Positions 1 to 11,833 of a stretch of 64,000 bases of DNA are shown here, piece by piece (within the stretch, counting starts at the first letter, position 1; each line of letters begins with the position of its first letter). Both the position numbers and the translations under genes were made by a program. The notes beneath the pieces were generated by a model that saw only the letters and a program-made list of their open reading frames with translations, did not search any database and was not told the DNA's origin. The DNA is taken from the NCBI GenBank assembly GCA_014529385.2, contig CM043961.1:12276478-12340477 (forward strand), written 5' to 3'. This stretch comes from Adiantum capillus-veneris (Eukaryota > Streptophyta > Polypodiopsida > Polypodiales > Pteridaceae).

Positions 1-241
1 TGTTTCTACCCAAGGTGCTTCTTGATGCATATAACAAGAATATGTGATCACAACAAATTTTGGATGTCAAAATTGCTCAGAATCACCACTTTTGGGAAAA
101 TATTTCTCTGAAAGAGTAACATCCCCTTAACTCTCAGTCTATATGTCCAAATGACATGAGCTTTGGTGTGTGTGTCCAACACAACATGCAGAATATGGGT
201 ATGATGCCAAAACTTGATTTTTGCTTCCAGAATCACTCTCT

Positions 242-265
242 AGACATCCTACGCGTAGGATATCT
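242..265. repeat. Palindromic motif, copy 1
   Basis: A 24-bp palindrome centred on tcctacgcgtagga, with one mismatch between its halves. The same site recurs at 531-554 as a perfect 24-bp palindrome, and a half site is at 1421-1435 inside the LTR of the same element. Function unknown. Confidence 0.6.
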
Positions 266-530
266 ACTGATGAAATTTGTGGCAGAATTCATTCACAGGC
301 ATCCCCAAGTCTTGAGCACTACTTTTCAAGCATTCCTACCAGTTTTTATGCAAAATTGTGCTCAGAATCTTAAGTTTCTTATTTTCGCGTTTTTGACACT
401 CCGTCTTCGGTCTTTTGGGTGTCAAGAGTTGGTCAAAACTTTAGTTTCAATGTATACTTAGGGTAAACCCCCCCTTCTGAACACACTGGTCAACTCAGTT
501 TTCCCAAATTCCCTGCCAAAAGTGCCCTGG

Positions 531-554
531 AGACATCCTACGCGTAGGATGTCT
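531..554. repeat. Palindromic motif, copy 2 (perfect)
   Basis: Perfect 24-bp inverted repeat built on acgcgt, related to 242-265. It sits in the leader of a gypsy-type element. It could be a protein-binding or dimerisation site of the element, but nothing in the sequence proves that. Confidence 0.6.
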
Positions 555-1077
555 ACTGTCTTAAAATGCAATTTTTTTCTGGCAGTAGTACTCCCTATGC
601 TCTATAGAGCTCTCAGCAATAATCATAGAAAATTTTTGGACTTCAAATCAGCTTCCAAACACAATTTACCGTCGTTCCTACTTAGCGTTTTCCACTTTTC
701 TGATGAGCCTAACAGCAAATAAGACATGCATAAAGTACTCTAGATCAGCAATCAAGATATCCTACTTACCCTACTCTTACTCATCATGTGAGATGGTGAT
801 TTTGATGCCTTGGTTGCTTCCTAGCCTCACACAGACTCTCAAGTCAACCTACCACCACATCTACCACTCCAACTCCTACTCTCTACACCACAACCAACTA
901 CTACCTAATACTACCTAAGACGAAGGATCTAGGCCAGACACACGCTCCCTAAACTCCCTCTAAGACCAAAAGAGTCCACCACTCTCCGATCCTATCTAAA
1001 AGAATGAATATACTCTGGCAAGCCAGAGGGACTTCTATCCTCAAGGACTAGTCTCGGTCACCTACTTAGGGCCCTCG

Positions 1078-1095
1078 TCCCCGGCAACGGCGCCA
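1078..1095 (-). promoter_or_regulatory. Primer-binding site of the minus-strand gypsy element
   Basis: On the minus strand the bases following the LTR end read TGGCGCCGTTGCCGGGGA, a primer-binding motif commonly seen next to plant Ty3/gypsy LTRs. It sits one base after the LTR terminus and fixes the orientation of the element as minus. Confidence 0.85.
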
Positions 1096-1096
1096 A

Positions 1097-1897
1097 TGTT
1101 GGATGGATACGCCGTGACGGACGTCAGCATAGCGAGAACTCACCTAGCATATAATGTCAAATGAGGACGAAGCTCGACCCGCAGGCGCGTGGAAGCAAGC
1201 AAAGGGTGTCAATCTCTACTCGACCGACTACAGAGATATCAAATCTACATGCCATCGGTTCTGTGAATGTGAAAGTCTCCTATGATGCTACCACAAGCCA
1301 AAAGCCCATTAGACGTTCTCGAAACGTTACGAAACTTGAGGGATATCCTATCAACACCAATAGGCCACTCTCCCTAAGGTCCGTGACCAAAAAAACCTAC
1401 TCAATACCCTCCGTGCAAAAACGCGTAGGATGTCTGGCCGGTTTTTGCAGGTCGACGTTTTCGAAAACTAAAGTGCCTAATGTGTAGCTCTACTCGCTCT
1501 GATCGCGTGGATATGCTGAAATGCAAAAACGGACAACAGTTACTCACCGAAACTCCAAAAGTAGCTCGCGAGTGAATCTGCCAAAACACAGACGAACGCG
1601 CGTGATGTAAGCATCAACGCGTAGCTCTCCTCGTGGGAAACACACTGCTCCTCTCCATTTGCGATTCCGAACACTGTAGCTCCTGTAGCACACACACACA
1701 CTCTCTCTCACTCTCTCGCAGTCTCCCAATGACACAGAAGATCAGATTTATTAGAAAGTTCCCTTTACAAAGCTTTAGGTCTTGGCTTATATACTAAGCC
1801 TTAGAAAACCTAATGTCCGACCAAAATGACCTTATTTGTCCCTAGGCTTCTATAGAGCTTAATTACAACACCATGAGCTGGCTTTGCTCATCCAACA
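1097..1897 (-). repeat. 5' LTR of a minus-strand gypsy-type element
   Basis: The 801-bp segment begins and ends with the inverted repeat TGTTGGATG/CATCCAACA, the usual TG...CA ends of an LTR, and abuts the primer site at 1078-1095. On the minus strand a TATA-like TATATAAG lies near 1786-1793 and an AATAAA signal near 1747-1752, in the order expected for U3-R. It contains a half copy of the palindromic motif at 1421-1435. The partner LTR and target duplication lie outside the window. Confidence 0.8.
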
Positions 1898-2115
1898 AGC
1901 ATCTGTGGCCTCAATACAATTGTTGACTTAAAATATGAAGTTCCCGTAAACATTACAAAAGTGCCCGTAATGGCTCAAAATGATAATAACGTGATATTTG
2001 ATGATGTCCATGAGCTTGTATCTTCACATTACAACATCCATCTTCGTCTTCATCATTTCATCAGCATCTTTATTTGGAATCTTTAGAGAATCTTTGAGGG
2101 ATCTTTATGGAATCT
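1898..2115. other. Short intergenic stretch, nothing recognised
   Basis: Sequence between the LTR at 1097-1897 and the LINE fragment. It contains a short array of imperfect repeats around 2083-2130 (variants of gaatcttt). No reading frame or RNA gene seen. Confidence 0.4.
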
Positions 2116-2119
2116 TTGT

Positions 2120-2450
2120 GGAAGCGTTGTTGAAAGGTTGACCTTTCAACAGTGTGTTGTATCACTTAATGCACCTTTCAACTACACTTTGGTTTGTATT
2201 TATGCCTCCAATTCTATGTCTAAAATGGGTTTCATCTGGTAAAAAATTTGTTCTCTACTTAACCCTCTTGTGTTAGTTGGAGACTTTAATATGGTCACAG
2301 CATCATTTGAGAAATGGAAATCCTTGGGGCAAGTTATTCAAGGTAATGAGAAAATCACTTCGGAGGGTGTATGACAAGCTTACTTTAATGGATGTGTCAG
2401 AGTCAATTGGTTTTACCTGGGCCAATGCTACCCTTGGACAAAGTAATGAA
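2120..2450 (+). pseudogene. LINE (L1-type) endonuclease fragment
   Basis: Plus-strand translation gives LVGDFNMV (about 2270-2293), the GDFN motif of the AP-endonuclease domain of plant L1-type LINEs. After a one-base frameshift near 2370 comes YDKLTLMDVSESIGFTWAN, which matches the later LINE motif ending in GFTW.N. An in-frame stop precedes the GDFN motif. Only this part of ORF2 remains; the reverse transcriptase is absent. The fragment ends at about 2437, where an inverted-repeat arm begins, so the LINE was probably cut by a later rearrangement or insertion. Confidence 0.7.
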
Positions 2451-2745
2451 CACAATGAGAAACATTATACTTCATTGCCGAAAGGTAAGGTTCAAGAGAC
2501 CAAACACACAAGAACAATAGTGATATTCATCATCATCAGGTACACATAACAGAATGAACAATACATCATCTCCATCACTCATTACATAAGGCTTCATTAT
2601 ACATACATAGACATATAGTACATAGTGCATGTTTCTTATAGGCCAGCTTCCAACGCATCGATACAGACAGTTATGTCTTTTTCAATCACATGCCGTTTCA
2701 TCCTACTACTAAGGTTCCCTCTAGCCTAACATTTGGCATGCATGG
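2438..2745. repeat. Left arm of a dispersed inverted repeat
   Basis: About 300 bp are similar, in inverted orientation, to 6430-6741. Shared blocks include the segment around ggtaaggttcaagagacc and the one around tgcatgtttcttataggcc, with roughly four of five bases matching by eye. The arms are separated by about 3.7 kb. The other arm ends in ...tccaaca followed by a possible primer site, so these may be the ends of two oppositely oriented LTRs rather than the termini of one transposon. Confidence 0.7.
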
Positions 2746-4335
2746 AGGACCTGATCCCACATTACAAAAGCTACTCCCCATAAAAGGAATCAAAAAGTAG
2801 AATAATAGGGGGAGGTGGCTTTAGGTTTACATACTGCCCCGTAATTATGCGAACGGCTGATAATTTGGGTAATTGTGATGCAACAGTGAAGAAGCTTCAG
2901 CCCACCAAGATGGAGCCGACAAATTGAACAGATTCAAAGAATCTGCACACTAATTGAGAAAGAAGGGAGTTTGTCGGAAAAGAGTCTTGTACTTCCGGAC
3001 GTTATGGTTATGTGTCTCCAATTCCTCCTTCAGTTATTCCTCCTCCTCCTTGCTCAACATCACTTGCGCCTTGAGGGTGTCTAGCTTCATCTCCGTCACA
3101 CACAGAGCCACCTCAGATTTTGTAACCGATTGAGAGGGTCGACATTAGATACAGGGACTAAAAAATTAATGCTCTGGGGGTTTGGGGTACATCACTAGCT
3201 TTCCTCTTACCCTGATGCGGCGAGCCCATTGTTGCCCCACCCGGTTTGTCCTCTAGTGAGGGAAGTGCCGAAACACCGGAAAACGATTTAAGTGTCGACT
3301 GCCACTTGTGGATCTATCCTTCCCAATGTACTTGAATGTCCTCTTTTAACAGAGAGATGACAAAATCCAGATCATCTTTAGTTAAAGGGAGAAAATCAAT
3401 ACTAGCTTTCTGGTAAGCCATGTTCAAGGCATAATTAGCAAGGTGTCGTGTTCTTTTGAGACAGACTTGGCAAACTCCGCACGTCATTCTTCTGCCATTG
3501 TGACTGCCTCAATCGCTTCCTAGGCTTGATGTTGTGCTTACTCTTCACGTTGGTCGAATCCAAATGCATGCAATTTGGATTTGTGTAGCTGATTTTTCAT
3601 TTGCACAAGACCTTGAGTAAGAGATTGGTTTTGGGAAGTAAGCTCCACAATCTGTTGCTTTTGTGGGGGTATCCCTTGTCGTTGATGTTGCTGATTCTGT
3701 CAGTGCCTTCTCACTTGATACATGAACTGTAAACAATCTGTGACATGCTGGGTTTGTAGTTGGTAACGAGGCTGGGACCAAGGATAGACCACATTTTAAC
3801 CAGATCTAGTTCTTAGTTGTTGTAGCTTTGCATGAAATTGGGATGTCCTTGTCTCCTTTACTTGTTCATGGGTTCCCCCAACACTTGATGCAACTTGAGT
3901 GGTGACTAGCATAGCCATTGTTGACACTGAACTATCTGACACTGATACAACTGCTGAAGAGGTTGAAATCGGAGTCGATGATTGTAAGAACACAGTCCTC
4001 AACTGGCATTCATGGTTTGCCCTATTACTGTCACTGTAGATTGGGATGCAAACAATGCCTGCAGACGCCTCTCCATCATCTCTTACTTCTACTTCTTGGT
4101 AGGTGGGTGTTGTACTCCCTCTTCCACATGAGAATTTGTTGCTCTCTTTGATGTTGCACAAACAATAACAACGTTACTTGTGGAGTCAACAATGACAGGA
4201 CTCTCCCAGTCCAAAAGTAGCCAGTGACGAAGGAAATTTGGAATGGCGGCCTCTACACCAAAACAAACTCCATTGCGCCACAAGGGAAATGAGATAAGGG
4301 CACCACCTAGTCTTGGAAGCGTGGGCTAGGACCGC
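2746..4335 (-). other. Unrecognised degraded region with minus-strand reading-frame remnants
   Basis: Between the inverted-repeat arm and the GA tract. On the minus strand, 3545-3781 and 3796-4161 are open, with a Ser/Thr-rich stretch and, in another frame near 3600-3700, a Gln-rich coiled-coil-like run (QNQSLTQGL). This composition is common in retroelement gag N-termini, but I recognise no diagnostic domain. Frames are broken repeatedly. I call it only a candidate gag remnant. Confidence 0.3.
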
Positions 4336-4339
4336 TACA

Positions 4340-4341
<2 letters not shown>

Positions 4342-4405
<64 letters not shown>
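4342..4405. repeat. (GA)n microsatellite
   Basis: About 64 bp of uninterrupted GA repeats. Confidence 0.97.
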
Positions 4406-4407
<2 letters not shown>

Positions 4408-5625
4408 ACTATGAATGAAGCATTAACCTTAGTGTGTGTACAAGGAATGGATGACTTCAAACACTCCCAACACAAATAGTCATGTAGATTACCAAACAAC
4501 CACTCAAGGATTAGCCAAGATCACATCAAGCACTCTCACACACATCTAAAAGATTTCTCTTAATTAACATAAGTAAGAGGAGGAGAGGTTACTAGCATGA
4601 AACAATTTGCACTCTAGAATGTGCAAGAATAGAGTGAATGAATGAGCTTATGGGCTCATGGTGAGTGAAACAAAGACTCAATGGGGCTGAGGGAGGCTTG
4701 AAATTACAAAGGGGAAGGCCTCTTTATATAGGAAAGAGAGTGATTAGGAGTGAGGTTAAGATCCAAGTGTAATTTTTACAAATGAAGCTTGATTAGGGAC
4801 ATTCAACCAATGAAGAAGCTCCTTCCAAGTGATTTGTTGACCAATTAGCTCCATCATCACTTGTGTTGTCTTCACTCCTTCCTCCATAGCTTGAGTCCAA
4901 GAGCTTCCTTATTTTAAAATGTAAAGAATCTACATAAAATCAATACATATCTAGTAATAATAGAAAGGGGTTGAATGAGAACTTATGAATTACAACAAGA
5001 TTAAGCATGACTTGAGAGGTGATTAGAAGAGGAATTTTGATGGGTTTTTTGAGCTTGAGAGAGAGGAGGAAGGAGAGGAGGGTGAGAAGACTAATGGCTG
5101 ATTTTTAGAGAAGGTCTCAATGTGGAAAAGGAAGGGTGTGTGTGTGTAAAGGTAGAGGGGGTGGTCTCCACCACAGTTGAAAAAACTGGCGTCCGCCATT
5201 TTGGCCATATCTCCTAGACCGTAGATGCAAAAATTATAAAAAAAATATGGCCAGAATCTCCAGCTCATCAGCTACAACTTTGATGGAGACAACTTTTCTT
5301 GGATCGGAGTGGAAGTATTTTTTAAAAATTCAGCAAAATCATGTGTCTGGTTCCTTCCTTTACCAAGTCTTCCACTTGGGTCCCATTTGTTTGAATCATC
5401 ATATGGCTCCAAAGCCATGATGATATGAGCCACTCATGACCCTTGAATCATGGGTGCATGGCTCCATAACCACATCATATCTTTTCTTTTCACATTTACA
5501 TATTTTCCCTTCCCTTTACCACTAGGTTCTGCCTCTTCCTTTCACCTCCGGTGAACTAGTCAAGAAAAAATTCCTATCAAATCATTTTTTTTAAATTTTT
5601 CCAAGAGGTTGTTCTCACTCTTTCT
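4406..5625 (-). other. Noncoding stretch, possible LTR remnant
   Basis: No convincing gene. On the minus strand a TATA-like CCTATATAAAG occurs at about 4722-4734, followed by sequence rich in short purine runs, which resembles the U3/R part of a plant LTR. I cannot find a paired copy or clear ends, so this stays a weak suggestion. Confidence 0.3.
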
Positions 5626-5626
5626 T

Positions 5627-6490
5627 TTATTGTAAACCTCTAGAAGCAAGGAAAACCAACAAAATATGATAAACAAAAATTTGTGATAGGCTCGTATCAC
5701 CAGCATTGATGTGATCAGGACATCCACCACAGGCAGAGCTACATATGTCGCAACAAGGGTAAACACTCTTAAGAGTAGAGCCTTCATTTCCCTTCTCTAA
5801 AAAAAGAAGTTGCAATACCTGGACCACTTTCGTGTTTACTGCTTGGCCTCTATCCATCATTCTTGCTACCCTGCTGGCTTCTATGAACACCTACTGGATC
5901 AAAATTTCTACCCAACTTACTCCCCTCTGACAGCTTTGCTGCAAAAATCATACCTTGGGCTTCTCACAAGATATTGCACACTTTAGCCATAAGCTAGACT
6001 CCTTCCACCAACACCCATCCGAGGAATATCTATCTTCTAAGTCCTCACATCCATGTAGTCTGAATTCATTACTAGTAAGATTCCCATAGCCTGTGATAAT
6101 CTCCTGCATGGTTGTCTTATCTGCAGGGATAATGACACCTGTAGTAGCTGCGAGACAACACTTACCTTGCACCAGATGAGCCGACAACTAGTGAGGCTCA
6201 CCATACACGTGAATAATGTCTTGGATGTCCTTTGCTACCAATACCTGCATAATCAGAAGAGTGTGTGGGTGAGGAGGCTGTACCTGTGCCCAACCAATCA
6301 ATGTTTACTCAAGTAGCCGTCTACGCTCGAGCCAAATCTTCATCGTCTCAGTCATCTGAATGTTGATTGGAGTTAAGGCTTTCATACTCTCCAACCCTAC
6401 AAATGGAGCCATCGAGCTATTGTACGCAGATGATTGAAGAAATGTTAGGCCTGAGGGAACCTTAGCAGTAGGATGAAAGGGCATTTGCAT
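5627..6490 (-). pseudogene. Degraded minus-strand reading frame of unknown function
   Basis: Three minus-strand open stretches (6490-6305, 6187-5948, 5890-5627) follow one another with few stops and could be pieces of one decayed frame. The last contains a Cys-rich patch (CCDICSSACGGC) near 5700-5750. Its upstream end overlaps the inverted-repeat arm at 6430-6741. No family recognised; a gag remnant is possible. Confidence 0.35.
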
Positions 6491-6741
6491 GGATTGGAAA
6501 AGGTATAACTATCTATGATGATGAGTTGGAATCCGGCCTATAAGAAACATGCATTGTGTATGGTATGTCTATGTATGTATAGAAGAGACTTATGTACTAA
6601 GTGATGGAGATGATGTATTATTCATTTTTTTCTGTGTATCTGATGAAAATGAGCATCACTATTGTTCCTGTGTATTTGGTCTCTTGAACCTTACCTTTTG
6701 GAAATGAAGTATTATGTTTCCCATTCTGTTCATTACTTTGT
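6430..6741. repeat. Right arm of the dispersed inverted repeat
   Basis: Inverted counterpart of 2438-2745. The arm runs up to ...ctttgtccaaca (ending near 6745) and is followed within a few bases by ctggcgaccacgatc, a possible primer-binding site. A plus-strand gag remnant follows. This arrangement suggests the arm is the 3' end of a plus-strand LTR. Confidence 0.65.
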
Positions 6742-6999
6742 CCAACATAACACTGGCGACCACGATCAACCACGAATCGACAGTACTTACGGAGTCAAGG
6801 CTCATGGCACTGACCACTGAGGCACGATTGATACCATGTTGTGGTGGACAGGGTCTCATGATCCACCTTCTCCCATTATCCTTTTGCCCACGCAGAAACG
6901 CAAATTGTGGCAATCCGGCATAACCTGAGATGCCACTCTAGCAGAATCAAAATACCCATGGGGAAAAAGGGCGCTTTAGGGCGCTTTAACTGGATACAA

Positions 7000-8760
7000 T
7001 CAAAGTTACAGGCATGTTTGCCCAAGTAGACCTAGCCAAATTGAGTTGGTTTAAAGAAGAATGACGCAAATCCAAATCCGCTCTAGAATTCCTACAAATC
7101 GCTCCTCCTTCTCCGAGTCAGGCTTATGAATCAGATGGTGTCGATCCTTCCGAACCCCTTTTGCCGATACTAGTAGGATTGAGCCTTAGAGGGAGTGTGG
7201 CTGCAATTGCGGGTACTATACTAGTTGTTGTTGCAAGCCCAGATCCTAGTGGGTGTGCCCCTCTATTCCGAATTCCATTGTACCGATTGGAGGACCAAGT
7301 GCGCCTGCGGGATTTCCGTTCGGGATTCCGACGGTTACAATTGTTCTTGTTTTGATTGGACTGGCAATCTTGGAAGTTTTCGACATGGCAAGACCAGAAG
7401 GTAAGCAGCATGGTCTCAAGTACAACAAATTAGCAAGAAAATCCGATGAAGATCCGGATTCACATGTTCAATCCTTTAAAAAGGGTATGCGCTATTGGAT
7501 GGTAGTGGTGATGTGGTGCATAAGGAAGCAGTATTTGAAATTCCCATGAGTGGAAAAGCTTCAAAGTGGCTTGCAAAATATCTGATCGATTATTTCAAAA
7601 CTTTTTTGAGCATTGTTGCAGCGTAATATTGTATGGAGAAAACGACTTCTTAGATACTAGAGCTCTTGCCAGTGTTCAAGAAAAATGTGTCTCAGCTTAA
7701 TATCGTGCCGTTCTCAATTTCAAAAATGTCAGTTGAGGGCAAGCGCAAAGGGAGAGATTCCAACCCAAAAGAGAGAGAAATATTGTAAAAAACAAATTTC
7801 TACTTGGCAAATTAAAAAAAAGGAATTTTGTATGTTTGGAAAATAGGTTTTTCCTGAACACTAGCGCTTACGGTTGTGCAAGCAGAAAAGATTTGATGTG
7901 GAAACTTACACAACTAAGCTCCACATGTTACTCAGAGAGTGCGGACAACACGTCCAATGGACAAGATGCTGAATTCTTATTGTGTCTGGTGTTTGCAAAA
8001 GAGTCTTTGCACCGCACTGGCTACAATTGACCTAGAAATGGTACCACTTGAATGGGTTATGCTGGTAGCTCAGGTGGTGGAGAGATCTTTGGGTGTTTCC
8101 CATTCAAAGAAATCCAAGAAACAATCAGCCAAAAGTGACTTCAAAGATGACGCAGACAATGAATCAAAAGAGGATGCGAGCTTGGAAGAGGATGAAGATC
8201 CTTCTGCATGATCAACAAAGACCAGGAAGACAAAAAGAAGGCCTTGACGAAGGCGGTAGGAAAGGGAAAAACCTCAGGAGCAGACATCTCAAAATTACAC
8301 TTAATCAAATATGGGGATGACGATCATGCTACCAAACAACGACTATGCATTGAATCAACTTTAGTGCAACAATTGTTAAATGAAGAATCACAAAACCAGC
8401 CAATACCGATATAATTCCTGGAATATGGCCAATTCTCAAACTTCGCAAAATGAACTGTCGAGTCAAGCAGCTACAAATTCTATAGCAAGGACAACAATAG
8501 GAGACCAAACAAAACTATGCGGGTCCTTTGATTTGAATCAAGGACGTCGATTTGGAGGCTGAGGGGGACTATGGTCTGAGTGGACCAAATTTTTACCCAC
8601 CAAGGCAAAAGTGTTGCTCATTCTGTTTGGATGATGATCATTGGTGCAGTGAGTGTAAGGAGACTGTGAAATATGACCACAAGAAAGCGGAGAAAGGTAA
8701 AGGATCCATTACAAACATGGTGTCCATTGAAATCATGATAGTAGAGGAAGAAATAGCATA
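7000..8760 (+). pseudogene. Retrotransposon gag remnant with CCHC zinc knuckle
   Basis: A series of plus-strand frames broken by frameshifts. Around 7430-7490 the translation KSDEDPDSHVQSFKKGMRYW resembles the start of a gypsy-type gag (EDPD.H...F...M). The frame continues after a shift near 7500 with residues resembling the following gag helices (about 7515-7615). Near 8610-8655 the translation CSFCLDDDHWCSEC fits the nucleocapsid knuckle C-X2-C-X4-H-X4-C exactly. Acidic, Lys-rich linker sequence lies between them (8100-8300). No protease or RT follows; copia integrase on the opposite strand starts right after, so the element is truncated. Confidence 0.6.
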
Positions 8761-9640
8761 AGAAAACCCCCTCTGAAGGAAGAAGCTTGTGAAAGACCAC
8801 ATCACTGCTGAGTAAAACATACTTCTTTATGGGATCATAAAGTTGATATCCTTCAAAAAGAGTATTGCAGTTGACAAAAAACATTCTCTTGGAATTTGGA
8901 TCAAACTTTCCCCTCCGCTCCTTTGGTACATGGATGTATTCGTCACTCCCAAATATCCAAGAATGAGAGACAACACGCTTTCTACCAAAGCAAGCCTCAA
9001 ATGGGGTCTTGCCTGGAATTGAAGAGGTCAGAGATCAATTTATGGTATGAACCGTTGTTGCAACTACTTCCGTCCATAAAGACTTTGGCAGGTTTTGATG
9101 CTCAATCACAGTCCGCGCCATCTCAAGCATTGTCCTATTCTTCCACTCCACAACTCCATTCTCTGAGGGAAATCCGATATTCACAACCTCTCGCTTGTTG
9201 CCATGCTCTGCATAAAATTGAATGAATTCTTTGGAGGTAAACTCCCCACCTTTGTCTGATCAAATTGTCATCAACAATTCATTGCTCTCCTTCTCCACAA
9301 GAGCACACAATTTTTGAAGAAACCAAAAGTTTCTGACTTGTGTTGTAGAAAATATAACCAAGTAAAGTGGCTGAAACTGTCCACCAACAACATGAAATAG
9401 AGAGATTTGCCAAGGGAAGGACTCTACATAGATCCACAAAGATCGGTGTGAACCAAATCCAAAATGAAAAGAGCTTGGCATGTAGCATGCTTCTAAATAG
9501 CATCTCAATGTTGCTTCCCACTAATGCAAGTAATGCATTTTCCATGCTTACTCCCAACATCTCAGGTGATCTTGTAAGCATCTGCTCAACAAAAAGCAAT
9601 TCAAAGAGCATCATTGTTCAAATGACCAAATATGTAATGC
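8755..9640 (-). pseudogene. Ty1/copia integrase fragment
   Basis: Reading the minus strand from 9640 downward gives, across several frameshifts and stops, the copia pol landmarks in order. They are a GAG-pre-integrase-like ISGKQH near 9545; HTDLCGSM near 9440 (first catalytic Asp); a DSFSHFTWLYFLQ block near 9360; SDKGGEFTSKEF near 9250 (second Asp); ENGVVEWKNRT near 9150 (catalytic Glu); KTPFEACFGRK near 9000; and FEGYQLYDPIKKY near 8850 from the integrase C-terminus. No RT or LTR accompanies it. The fragment is clearly dead and is older than the copia copy at 42,120. Confidence 0.85.
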
Positions 9641-11418
9641 CAAAGATCACTTGTAGGTATCTTGGTCGCTGAAGAAAGAGCATGGAGCTTTGGACATGTG
9701 GCTTAGCCAAGCTTAATAAACAAAGACTAGAGTCAACTTACTAAATGAGGAAGAGTTGATCCAACCTTAGTCTTTAGCTTTTCACTTTCATCTAATAAAA
9801 ACCATAAAGTTATCCTTTTATTAATTAGCTCGGGTATGCATGGTTGAATAAAGGCAAAGCAATTTTTATTTAGAATGACTCGAAAAACCAATGTGACTCC
9901 CTAATATCAAATTAGTTTAAAGACGCTTCAAATCCAAAATTACTTGAATGATAATAATGCCTACTTGGTTCTTGAGAGGTTTGAGATGTTGTATGTGGGA
10001 GTAAGAAGAATGGACGAACACTAGAAGATTCAAAAGTATCATGATATGGAAGAATGTGAGCACCCAACCCACCCCAATGATCACAGCCCCTCAAACGTCA
10101 TTTCATTTGGTCAAGATTCTTCAGAAAAGGATGCATACTGAAAATGAAATGGTGATGCACTATAAAGAAGTTGTACCAGGCTCACTTGTACTAATATATG
10201 ATTCACCTATGCATGAGTTTGAAAGAACTACCAAAGTTCTAATCAGTGATCTACCAATTTTACAATGAACTTGTAGAAAGATAAGATATGTTTGGATAGT
10301 AGACCATATTCAAGACTGAAATGAATCTTCCAATGTCTATGAATAACATGGAAATCAGTGCTCAAAGACAGTGAAAAGAAAGATACAATTACTAAGTTGA
10401 AGAATGATCTTGTCAACTTTAGAGTGATGATGACTCAATTTAGAGAGGTATTTAAAACCTTGGTCAAAGCCAGGTGGACGACAACTACATCTCGATGTCA
10501 TAAGTCTCCCCAAGCAAGATTGACCCAAGGAAAGAAAAGACTCCGCGATATAGATACAAAGAAGTATCACCCACTCACACCATATGAAATAGAGATACTA
10601 ACTAAAAGAAAGGAGCAACTCAAGCAAGAGTCCATCTAATAATAATAACCATGAAGAAGAATGCATCCACCCAAATTTCCTAGAATCAGATGGTGACGAG
10701 GGAAGTAGAAACCAATTGTTTGCAAGCCACCAAATCCATTTGCATAGAAGCAACCTAATCAAGTTCAGAGGCCGTAGTGAAGAAGGCACCAGATAAGAGG
10801 AAGGGCACAAACCAAAAATATGAATCCCTCACATATAAATTTTTTGTTATAACAAAAATTCAAGAACGGGGAGGAGGAATGTAGAAGGTGGGAACTATCT
10901 CTTGTCTATAAATTGAGGCTTTTCAAAGTTGCCACCAATGGCTGGATGCCAAGTGGAGGTAGCAGTCTCATATAGTAGTCAAAACCTAGTGTTGACACGT
11001 TTAAATAGGACCTCTCCATCCCATTTTGGGGTCTTCTTGTCTCTTGACTCTTGACTCTTGAGATCTTACCTTTTTAGCTCTTATAGTTTAAGAGCATAGG
11101 AGAGCTTAGGAGCACTTACAACTGGTCTTTATATCATTTGTACTTTTCAATGAATCATTCAAGAGTTCTTAATCTAAAATGTACTCTAAACTATAATTTA
11201 AATCCGAATCATATTTTGGGTTTTTTTCAATCAGTGTTATACAATATAAACTATCCATTTCATTTTAGTCTAGGAGTTTATCTAAAGCTATCTGAAGTCT
11301 GGTTCTCTCATGTGATCGTCTAAAGTCCGAGTCTCTCACATCTAGTTATCTAAACCTATTAAATTATATGATCCTAAATCTAGAATAATTGTCAAAAAAT
11401 AAATCACTTCAAAATGTA
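9641..11418. other. Unrecognised region, possible gypsy integrase tail
   Basis: Mostly noncoding. A short plus-strand frame at about 10,120-10,265 has VPGSLVLIYDSPMH, which recalls the C-terminal integrase motif (GD.VL.YDS) of gypsy elements. A second plus-strand frame (10,358-10,639) is Lys-rich and unrecognised. No other feature seen. Confidence 0.3.
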
Positions 11419-11593
11419 AATGTGACGACAAGGGTCCTCTGGTGGCTATGAAGGCAAGGCCTACCACATGTTAGGTATGGATGCTAGGTAGGGCTATATA
11501 TAAGAGCATGATTGGGAGATTACTAGCATGCCTACCACTCTCTTGCTCTTACATTGCTATTAGAGCTCAAGCCATTATCTTTATCTCTCTAAA

Positions 11594-11833
11594 GGTGGGA
11601 TGAGATTGGAGTGCACTCTATAAAGAATCTACATGTCACATGCGAAGGCATGCAACCTCTGCATGGCACAAGGGGATGCGACACCCTTGCAGGGTAAGGA
11701 GTGGGAGGCCATGAAGGTGATCTTTCTGGCATGTAGGTATTATAGAGAACATGGGCTACAAGGTACCATTGTAGCCTTCTCCCATCTCTAGTCAATGTTG
11801 AAGAGATGCATCCCAACATAGACGTGGGAAGAT
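11594..11833. repeat. Direct repeat, copy A
   Basis: Sequence from gatgagattggagtgcactc to agacgtgggaag recurs at 12,724-13,030 with substitutions and an internal length difference of roughly 70 bp. The copies are about 1.13 kb apart and flank a segment (11,834-12,722) with no detected gene. Confidence 0.75.

Larger units (their letters stand above)
1..1077 (-). mobile_element. Leader/internal region of a minus-strand gypsy-type LTR retrotransposon (left part off the window)
   Basis: This stretch lies immediately downstream (on the minus strand) of the LTR and primer site at 1078-1897, so it is the start of the internal region of that element. I see no long reading frame on the minus strand and no gag motif, so it looks like an untranslated leader. 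It holds two copies of a palindromic site, 242-265 and 531-554. The rest of the element would lie left of position 1. Assignment rests on the LTR and primer site only. Confidence 0.6.
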
